Source: Blumeriella jaapii (lineage: Eukaryota > Ascomycota > Leotiomycetes > Helotiales > Drepanopezizaceae). Taken from it: a stretch of DNA of 64,000 nt. The position numbers and the translations under genes are program-made. Under the pieces are notes generated by a model. The model ran no database searches and was not told the origin of the DNA. It worked only from the letters and a program-made list of their open reading frames with translations. Within the stretch, counting starts at the first letter, position 1. The number at the start of each line of letters is the position of its first letter. Of this stretch, positions 12,560 to 21,210 are shown one piece after another. The stretch covers positions 326,728-390,727 of the forward strand of contig VWND01000026.1 of assembly GCA_009599575.1 (NCBI GenBank). Direction: 5' to 3'.

Positions 12560-12913
12560 TCAATAGCGCGGCGTGAAACAGATCCAGATCCCACAGCCCA
12601 GGAACACAAGCCCCGCGACGGAGCCAAAGCAAATGGCAAAGATCTGTCCCGCGCTGAAGTTCCTGCCTCCGGTCCCCGGCGGCAGGGGAGCCGCGGTGGT
12701 GGTTTGTTGACGCGCGACGCGGGTCTTGGTGAGCTCCGCCCGGTTGAGGGTTGCTGGTACCGGCGAGGAGTTGCCGTTGGCGTAATGAGGGCCCCGGCGC
12801 TCCTCTCGAGCTGCTGGGGGAGGGAGAAAGCGGCCTGGCTGCGTGGCTACGCTGAGGACGTAGGAGATACACGTAGCTGCCCAGAGCACGGAGAAGAGCA
12901 CGGCGAGGCGCAT
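12560..12913 (-). CDS. Small single-pass membrane protein, function unknown
   Basis: A 117-residue open frame with a convincing topology. A hydrophobic N terminus (MRLAVLFSVLWAATC, about residues 1-23) looks like a signal peptide. A Pro/Thr/Arg-rich hydrophilic middle with an N-S-S site follows, then one strong membrane segment at about residues 88-110 (IFAICFGSVAGLVFLGCGIW) and a very short tail. The predicted arrangement is type I, with most of the chain outside the cytosol. The frame is open upstream to 13084, but the extension is low complexity; the ATG at 12913 was chosen because it starts directly with the signal sequence. No family recognised. Confidence 0.6.
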   Translation of the reverse strand: MRLAVLFSVLWAATCISYVLSVATQPGRFLPPPAAREERRGPHYANGNSSPVPATLNRAELTKTRVARQQTTTAAPLPPGTGGRNFSAGQIFAICFGSVAGLVFLGCGIWICFTPRY

Positions 12914-14132
12914 CTTGTCTTCCCGCGCGAGTGGCTGCTGGCTCGGGTTGAGGGGCTCGGTGTTGGGCGTGTGCGGAGGAGGAATGTTCGAGGGTAAGTA
13001 TTGGGCTGCGAGCCAACTGCTTCGGAGGTGTATTTGTGGTCGCCTGGCTCGACAGGGTTTCTGGTATTGGTCTTCGTAGCACAATTCCCTGGGGTTTGGG
13101 AGATCTTGCTTGCGTCGTGTGTTGGGAGGTTGTGCCTGGAATCGAAGTGGGAGTCCTACAAAGAGCTAGCAAACCTCAGTGGGTCAGGAACGCCGTGTGA
13201 ATCATCGGCTAGCATTCACTTGCAGAATGATTACTGTTACCCAGGGCGCTGATTCAGCAAGCGCTGAACGTCGTTTCTATCTCTCATTTATGGCTCTGGG
13301 CTGCAAGGCAGCACCTCCAGTATGCGCCAAATGGATTTTCCACAAGACTCGTGGTTTTGCGTATCGTACGTACCTGTTTTTGTGTGCGTGCTTGGTTGAC
13401 TTGTCAAGGTTTAGAAGACTGGATAAACCTGAGGTACGGTGTCTGCGTTATGAAGTCCTTACTCTTGTAGACAATCTATAGCCTGCCTGTGGGGTCCTTC
13501 GCCGAGAAGGTGACTGGAACTGTGCTGTACGATCAGTTTATGGAATAGCCAGAAGGCATGGCAGGCAAGCGCGACTCCGGCCATATCGCTGATACTTTCG
13601 CCATGCACGATGTTTACATCTGTCATACGCGAGAGAGGGGGTTGCTTGGTCACACTATCAATCAACACCTAGATCGATGGCTGTGTGTTTGTCAGGGTCT
13701 ATCACTTCGACCATTCTGAAGTGACACACATGACTAAGCGGCTGGGCTGCTCAAGGGGACTGAACTTGCACGTGGGAAACCCAGTTCAGTTATCGAAACA
13801 TAGCGAAAAACGGAGGGTGCAAACGGTAGATGTAAAGTGGAAGATCAGGGCGTAAAATTGATAATTCTGGCGGGAAGGAACGGCGAGCAAAGTCAGTCAC
13901 GAATAAGTGTTGGCTTCGAGCGTAACTCCGGTCCTCGCTGATTGCAAAAAAAGGAAAAGAATGGTGTAAAATGTAAGCGATGACTGTTGTCATGAATAGC
14001 TGGGAACAAAGAGGGAGGAAGAAGGGAAGATCGAGGCGTTCAAAAGTCACACTTTGCCAGTCATAAACAGTCTGCCTGCCCACTGAAGATTTTGCAACTT
14101 TTTGTAATTTAAAAAACAGACAAACACACATC
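12914..14132. other. Intergenic; no gene seen
   Basis: About 1.2 kb without a supported coding region. The composition is ordinary, with few repeats. Confidence 0.45.
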
Positions 14133-14137
14133 AAAAA
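14133..14137 (-). terminator. Pol III T-run terminator of the tRNA gene
   Basis: Five consecutive T on the minus strand begin four bases after the discriminator base of the tRNA, the normal position and length for RNA polymerase III termination. Confidence 0.75.
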
Positions 14138-14140
14138 GTA

Positions 14141-14232
14141 TGATCAGGCTGGGGCTCGATCCCAGGACCTTCTCGGTATTTTGTCACAGTAAACTGTTAA
14201 CGAGATGTGATAACCAACTACACCACCCGACC
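14141..14232 (-). tRNA. tRNA-Val (anticodon AAC) with an 18-nt intron
   Basis: The minus strand folds as a cloverleaf. The acceptor stem is GGTCGGG with CCTGATC (two G-U pairs) and discriminator A. The anticodon stem is TCTCG/CGAGA, and the T stem CTGGG/CCCAG is perfect. The anticodon loop reads TTAACA and then an 18-base insertion directly after position 37, the canonical site of nuclear tRNA introns. The anticodon AAC gives Val. The T loop begins ATCGA rather than TTCGA, a slightly weak B box. A T-run follows at once. Confidence 0.85.
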
Positions 14233-14665
14233 ATGATTTTGTTTGATGACCCGATTGGAGCAAGAGAAAATAAGTCCACGACTGAAATTTTCATAAAAAA
14301 AATTGGGTCGCTCCGCGGAAGCGACAGTGTACACGAGGTGGGGCAGGGCTTCATGAAAGATTGTGGCTGAACCTCAGTTTGCTCGGTGGACGTAGCTTGG
14401 GATTCGTTATATCTCATTCTCAAAAGGGGACCGGAGAAACAGCAAGTCCTCACAAAACACAACACCGGTAATCAACCAGACCCTGTTTAAAGTACCTACA
14501 GTACCTACAGTACCTACCGTTATGAATGTGATTTACTAGATCACGTGTCTTCACAGGATCTTATCGGGCTCCGCAACAACAACAAGATCAACGCCGTCAG
14601 TAACCTAGAGACTTCTTTCCTTTGGTGATGCTTCGGGTCCGAAAGTGGCCCAGCTCTTCGTATCA
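14233..14665. other. Intergenic between tRNA and PPTase gene
   Basis: Probable promoter region of the phosphopantetheinyl transferase gene. Three tandem CTACAGTAC units sit at about 14496-14517. No coding sequence seen. Confidence 0.5.
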
Positions 14666-15686
14666 ATGACGGGGTCTCGGGAGAATCACAAGCTGGCCAG
14701 CCCGAGGATAATCCAGTGGTTTGTCGACACGAGACCGCTGTGGCCAGTCAAGACAGCAGCCAGTCCTAGAGACGAGGTCCAACAACTCAAAACAATAGTA
14801 AGAGGCTCGACCCGTCGACCTCATCCGCGTTACAGCTTATCAATTAGTTCAGGCATCCCGAGCCCTATCCCTTCTTTCCGCGTCGGAGCAGGCATCTGTA
14901 CTGAAGTACTACCATGTCAAGGACGCCAAAATGAGCCTGGTCTCCCATCTTCTAAAACGTCTCGTTATCACTAAACTCGGCGTCCCTTGGTCACGAAGTA
15001 CAGTGTCTCGAGATGAGAAGGGCAAGCCGTGCTTCAAGGCAGAGGGTGACGATAGACATGTGGCCATCGATTTCAATGTCTCCCATCAAGCCGGCCTCGT
15101 GAGTCTGATTGCAAGCATCGGTCTTACTGGCGCACAAGTCGGGACGGATATCGTCTGTGTGAATGAGAGGCTACAGCAAGACGTCTCCCATATCCGCGAG
15201 AAAGGGTTTGCGGATTGGGTCGATATGCATGCCGATGTGTTGGCAGACTCGGAAGTGGCCTGCGTCAAATCGGCGCCACGGGAGGACCAGCCTCCCGTAA
15301 GAGGAGACACGTTGGAGAAGCAGCTGCGGAGGTTCTACGCCGTCTGGTGTTTGAGGGAAGCGTATGTGAAGATGACTGGGCATGCGCTGCTGGCTCCCTG
15401 GTTGAAGAAACTGGAGATTCTCGACGTCCAGCCGCCAGCTGCAAAGGAAGGCCTTGCTGCGGAGTCCTTGGAAGAAGGCGAGGTCGTCCAACGGTTTGCA
15501 CATCGTTTCCAAGGCAAGACAGTCACGGATGTCAAAACGGAACTCAGTGCATTGGGAACGCACTATATGATCGCTGGTTCTATCCGTGTACCGCCAGACG
15601 TCGATGGTGCACAAGTGGCCCTTGGAAAATGGCAACAGTTAGATCTTAAAAGGGACATTCTCGATGTCGCAGAAGTTTCTGCGTGA
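14666..15686 (+). CDS. npgA: 4'-phosphopantetheinyl transferase (NpgA/Lys5 type)
   Basis: Moves the phosphopantetheine arm of CoA onto carrier-protein serines, activating alpha-aminoadipate reductase (lysine synthesis), polyketide synthases and nonribosomal peptide synthetases. Two exons, 14666-14797 and 14853-15686; the intron is GTAAGA...TTCAG, 55 bases; 321 aa. Sfp-type motifs are visible: NVSHQAG near residues 119-125, VGTDIVCVNER with D143, and WCLREAYVKMTG with W209, E213 and K217, which bind Mg-CoA. Start is the first ATG of the exon; a GTG seven codons upstream was not used. No PKS or NRPS gene lies in the window, so this is probably the single housekeeping copy. The symbol follows the Aspergillus orthologue by family resemblance only. 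Confidence 0.92.
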
Positions 15687-16520
15687 GATTGGCCCCGGTT
15701 CTTCCTCCGTTTGGGGCGAGCTCTTTCATGACGGGAAGGCATCGTCGCATCCATTCAAACTCGAAGTCCAATCCCATTTCGGCTGCGAAGTCATAATGTT
15801 CATACACGATTTTGCACACCCTAATACCAAACTCCAATAGGAATCGACCCCTCAATAATTTTCCTAGAAGCACAACCGAATGTTTGAGACTGGCTTAGCG
15901 TTTCTAAATACGATCGGAGAACGGTCTGTTACTCGGGACCGATTTTGTTACTAAATTGTTTACGCTTTGAGTTGGTGAGCGTAGCTCCGATGCTCAAACA
16001 TTTCTCCAAGTCCACTTTTGCTTGTACTTTTGCTTTTACTTTACTGTCAATTCTCGCTGGTTATTTACGTTGACGACTTCTTTACCGTTGTCGTTTAGTC
16101 CCGACCGTCCTATCGATTTTGTGAAACAAAGACCCCGTAACTTCCCAGCATCTTCTTCACTCGGTTCATATCCGATGATGCTTCGAACTGAAGACTTGGG
16201 AGAAGTAGTGTACGGACTTTACCATTTTCCGACAAAGTCCTGTTGCTTGCGATAGCGGGCGAGCTAGCTAAGTATTATTGACAATGACGACGCAACGCGG
16301 GGTATTACAGTAGCATGCGCCGCATTCCGCAAACGTCGAACCTTTGCGGTGGAATCATATATCAACGACCTTTCTCTCTTCGAAGCGAGGTTGCGTTTGA
16401 TGGTTCGGTCCCTTTCCCCCCTTCTCCTTTTCCCTCTTCATCTTCCTATCGCTTAGAACATCATCCGGGGCAACCTATCTCTTGAGATTGAAAAATATCG
16501 TTCGGGACAAAATCCTGACG
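15687..16520. other. Intergenic between PPTase and aquaglyceroporin genes
   Basis: No recognised gene. The 16.38-16.50 kb stretch is pyrimidine-rich, as expected of a fungal 5' leader. A minus-strand frame at 15646-15873 is open but unrecognised and overlaps the PPTase 3' end. Confidence 0.45.
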
Positions 16521-17982
16521 ATGTCGTGTGACGGGACTGCATCGTCGTCTTCTCGGGAATCTAGGGAGCGGGATTGGGCCACGAGCCACAACGAGGGAAG
16601 ATATGGCAGTGGCCCAGGCCTACAAGACCCAGACGATCCTATTCAAAATTCAGAGCGAGCGTACCAAATTCACTTGGACAAACAAGCAGACGCTGTTGGT
16701 CCCGGACCTTCCTCGGCAACAAATCGGAGGCCATCTGGTACGGCTCGACATGGGCATGCTGCGAATCGCGAGCACTTTGAAAGTCCCAATCGATCACATT
16801 CTCCAACAACAACACAGAGTTCTCCCACCACAGAAACCGGGCCACGAGAACGGAGTTTGAAAACACAAGAACAACTCGAGCATCGCGAGGCCGTGTCGTC
16901 ACTGAGAACAAAGATCGGCCTCGCTCCTGAGGCGCCGATTCTGGACGGCCACGACGTACATGAACACTTGAAGTGGAGTTCCATACGGACGGTATTCCGG
17001 GAGCCGTTTGCCGAGTTTCTGGGAACCTTTGTTATGATCTTGTTCGGTAATGGGAGCGTAGCACAAGTACTACTCAGTACGGGAGACACCAGCGCTCCAG
17101 GCGGAGGTGGATTTGGAGCATATCAAAGCATCACTTGGGGGTAAACACCGACCCTGGCGTCCGCGCTTCGATGCTAACGACCTCACAGATGGGGCCTGGG
17201 TGTGATGCTAGGCATATATGTCGCGGGAGACTCAGGGGGCTTTCTCAACCCAGCCATCACGTTCTGTTTTTGCCTCTTCCGGAAGCTCCCATGGAAGCGC
17301 TTCCCCATCTACTTTCTCGCCCAGTTCCTGGGCGCCTTTTGCGCCTCTGGCGTGGTCTATGCCAACTACATCGACGCCATCGACCAAACCGAAGGTCACG
17401 GCATCCGCACCGTGCCGCCGAGCATGACGGCCACAGCCGGCATCTTTTGCACCTACCCGCAAGCATTCCTGACGAAGACAAGCCAGGTCTTCAGCGAGTT
17501 TGTCGCGAGCACCATCCTGATGCTGGTCGTCTTTGCGCTGAAGGATGATTCGAATCCGGGCGCGATGGGCAAGACCGGGGCAGGCCCGATGTTTCCGCTC
17601 GCGCTGTTCTTCTTGATCTTTGGGCTTGGTGCCTGCTTCGGGTAAGTCCCCGGGGACGCCGACTCAGAAGTACCACGCTCACCCCAGGACCAGGTGGGAG
17701 ACTGGCTACGCGATCAATCTCGCGCGAGACTTGGCTCCTCGCCTCATGTCTTACATCCTAGGCTACGGCTCTGCGGTCTGGAGCGCTGGGGGCTACTACT
17801 TCTGGATCCCGATGGTGGTTCCCTTCCTGGGATGCACATTTGGCGCCTTCGTATACGATTTGCTGGTGTACACTGGGCCGGAGAGTCCGCTGAACAGGCC
17901 GTGCTGGGGCTTCACGGATCTGGCTGTGTGGCTGAGGCTCAGCAAGGGGGAGAAAAGGAAGCAGGAGAAATACGAGGTCTGA
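16521..17982 (+). CDS. Aquaglyceroporin (MIP family)
   Basis: Membrane channel for glycerol and possibly water. Three exons: 16521-17140, 17189-17641, 17694-17982; introns 48 and 52 bases; 453 aa. About 155 hydrophilic residues precede the channel core, as in fungal Fps1/Yfl054-like proteins with long regulatory tails. The core starts near FAEFLGTFVMILFGN. The first pore motif is canonical, N227-P228-A229 in GGFLNPAITF. The second is N366-L367-A368 followed by R369 and D370 (GYAINLARDLAPR). The Asp after the Arg marks the glyceroporin branch, and NLA in place of NPA also occurs in fungal glyceroporins. The first ATG in frame was used; upstream there is only a TTG. Residues 1-155 are rich in Ser, Thr, His and Arg and could be phosphorylated, but this is inference. 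Confidence 0.93.
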
Positions 17983-20900
17983 AACTTGTGCTTCGAGACT
18001 ATCCATCTCCATTTTCCGGTCCGGTCTGGGGAGGTCTAGAGGCTTCAGGCCTCTCTCTCATTGATCGAGCACCACCACAGCCCCTGGAGGATACAAAAGT
18101 CCACCACTTCCCGAACGCACAAGTGCACACGCTCGCCAACGACACAAAAGGCGATTCGTTGCGTTTGCCAGTTGTACGTAGAAACGCGAATACGTTTGTA
18201 CACACGGAAGCGCCCTTGGTTTCGGCTCCATGTGTGCTTCCTCCCGTAACGCTTCGTATAGCTTCACCTGCATTCTGTTCACGCCATACATGCCTCTTCC
18301 CTGCCACGGCGTACCGAACTGCAGAAGTCTAAGGATTACATGCTAGAATAGAATGAAACGTTGTGTAGAATGCATCGTCGCAGTGTTGCTCAAAAGGCTC
18401 CAAGTCTCGATACCTAGGTAGGTATCTTGCACGTTCTCCGAATATGTCAAAACAGGACCAGACCTAGCTAGTTCTTATATAATCTGGCATTGGAGTTTCG
18501 CAATACCAAAAAAAAAACCCTAAATACCAGTACAGTACTGGCTGGTCCTGCAGCAGGATCACAGACAACAAGGGGCTAAATGAGACATCTTCTTGACACC
18601 CTAACCTTCCAGAGCCGCCGCCCCTCGGGGTGCGAGGTCGACGACGACCTCGCGGGCTAGACTCAATACCTGTACGTGGTGCCTGGTACGAACTTTCAGT
18701 TTCTCGATTATAATCATCTTTCTCCTGCGGCCGAAAGGTGGTTGTATTCGAGAATTCTGGAGAGCCAAAATTGAGCAATCGACACGTGGCGACTTCGAAA
18801 AGATTTTCCTTACCGGCGATCCGGGCCATTTTTACGACTACGTACACTACTACGATTTACTTGACGAAAGCATACTTACTGAGAATTCCAGAAAGATTGT
18901 ATTAAAAGGAAGGCGGAAAATAAGAACCGACAGCCCGATTATCGAAAACCCGGTACAGCGCCTTCGAAATAATCGTCTTTACCGATCACAACCGACTCGA
19001 CAGTTTCGACGAAGGAAAAGGTATCGGTAGAACACGCAAACGCGTATAAAAACAGACGTTCGAGAGACAACTCGGCGTCGCCAACTTTCGAAGTTCTGAA
19101 AGTGCTTTCAAAAATTATAAAAGAGCTGCGATACCACGGGATCAAAGACCCGGGATATGCGTATTAAAAGAGCTTTTTCTCAATCGTGGTTTTTACTCTT
19201 TTTAATACGTATATACTTTGTAATCTTTGGAACTATTGAAAGCTTTACTTCACGAACACCATGGAAAACTATCCCGCTTGTAGGGGAAAGGCTCAAATAG
19301 CGGGCTTATTGGCCAAACATTTCTTTTATATAACTGCTTTCTCGAGGATCTTTTATATATAAAAATCCCCAGCTTAGCACGTCCTATGCCCTTCGGGAGG
19401 CTGAGATGGCTCTGCCCCTCCTGACGTTAAACAATATCATCATCATCATTATCATCACCTTCCAGAGCCAGCGTTCTATTTCGTAAGTCTAGCCCATTGG
19501 TTTACAAGCTGTACAAGCATAGTCTCTCTCTGCCTTTTCGTGCAGGTGGAGATAGATCCTCGCGGTAGACGTCGAATGCTAGTGTCACTGGGAGAGCTAC
19601 GAAATCGGCCATGTGGAAAACGGCTAGTTCTTCCTGCAGATGCTACGCAGGACAGGGCATGAGGAGAGCTATCCATCCTCGTCGTTGTGGCACTCGTGCG
19701 TTATGTCGGGATTCGCCATCGCCGTGTCTTGCCACGTCGGGAACTCCATCCTAGGTGGTTTCTAACCCACTCTCTCTCAGGGGAAAGTCGCTTCGTGTGT
19801 GCAGACGCAAGTGCCGTCTGTGTGTATTTTCCTCGAGGCACGTTCGCCTCGATGTATCCAAAGTGCTCTGGGACAGCTTGAGCGTCGTCGACGAGGTGCA
19901 GAGGGTTTGCATGCGTGGATTGAAGTGCGATTTCCCCAGAGAGAACGAGAGTAGTAGAACGTGACGAGAAGCCCAAAGCCGGCTGCCGCAAACCGGATTG
20001 AGGTTATTGGGCTGGCCGACTGTGCCGTGAAGTGGCTGAGGTAGACGATGTTGTCGACTTCTTTTCGAGAAGCCTGCTCGCTGGGCCGCTTCGATTCTAC
20101 CGACAGGATATCTATCGATGCCCAGCCGCCATCGAACAAGACCGTCTTCGACACGACATTGCCGGGTTTGGCCGCCCCGTTGATGGACCTGCTGGGTTCA
20201 TCCGGCCGTCGGCAGCAGGGTTTGTTGTCCATATAACGTTGTCCCATGCTCTTTGCCCTTCTGCCTCCGTGGAGCCCGGTTCGACTTGTCCTGCCAGAAT
20301 CTCGATACCGGGATTGGAGATGTAGTTTCTGTCGATAGTTGCGGCTTGGGTCCAGTTCAACTGCAGCTTGGATCTTAAGGGATCAAGAGACATCTCTCTA
20401 AGAAGATTCGATATTGGAATGGCGTCTTAGGAAAAGACTCTACGCACCTGCACCCCTTTCTCTCTGGCAGCGAGACCGCGCACCGAAGTTGAACTCGGTT
20501 TGTGGAAGTAAGGCGATCATGTGGCAGCATCCTGCTCGGCCAAAGGTCGCCATTGAAGCTTGTGTGACATTTCACTGGGAGTCCAGCGACTCGGAGTCTG
20601 AATAGCTGCAGACACGAGCTGCAAACAAAGCTCGCCACCGAGATGTGGAGTCTCGAGAAGCTAGGCGAATGCCAAAATCCTATGGGATATCAGACCAGCC
20701 TCGCATCGGCTCCTTGGTCAGCCCAAAACGGATACGTTCAGGTATTTGGGGCGAGGGATCTTCTTGTCGAGGAAGCGAGGCGTGGGAACCTGCAGCAAGA
20801 TCTTGATAGAAGAGGCAACGAAGCCGACATCAGACAAGAATGCCTGAGAAACTCGCTGTGAACTCGGTGGTCCTTGTCTGTATTGCGCGACGAGATAGTG

Positions 20901-21210
20901 AAAGAGACGGCCTGGCTGATCGGATCTGACCTGCCAGTCACGCGACGGGTCTATCATGCGTGGGTGAAAGGCAGTGAAGGGAAGGACAGGAGACTCGGAA
21001 GATACTTATAGATATGACGATGGAGAGAAGCCGAGCAGCCACGCAAGGAGGTGAGAAGAGAGAGCGCGAACTGAGTAACGTCAAGATTGATATCTCAATG
21101 CTTAACAAAGGTCCAATGCTCAACAAAGGTCCATTACCCATAAGGACCCCAATGAACCCCCCCTTCGGCGGAAATCGATCGAGCAGAGAAAGTTGGTGTA
21201 TTCCACTCGC
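17983..21210. other. 3.2-kb gap with AT-rich stretches, no convincing gene
   Basis: About 18.85-19.40 kb is clearly more AT-rich than its surroundings and may be an old, mutated repeat. The minus strand between 19.5 and 20.96 kb has several short, protein-like open stretches broken by stops and frame changes, without a recognised family. A duplicated CTTAACAAAGGTCC/CTCAACAAAGGTCC pair lies at about 21101-21132, just past the 3' end of the cysteine-cluster gene. Confidence 0.4.

Noticed and set aside
14666..15686. PPTase as marker of a secondary-metabolite cluster
   Set aside because: No PKS, NRPS, terpene synthase or tailoring genes nearby; the gene fits a housekeeping role.
18939..19145. 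IIVFTDHNRL segment (plus strand) resembling a retrotransposon RNase H TDH motif
   Set aside because: Only one short motif; upstream and downstream frames show no reverse transcriptase, integrase or LTR, and a stop follows soon.
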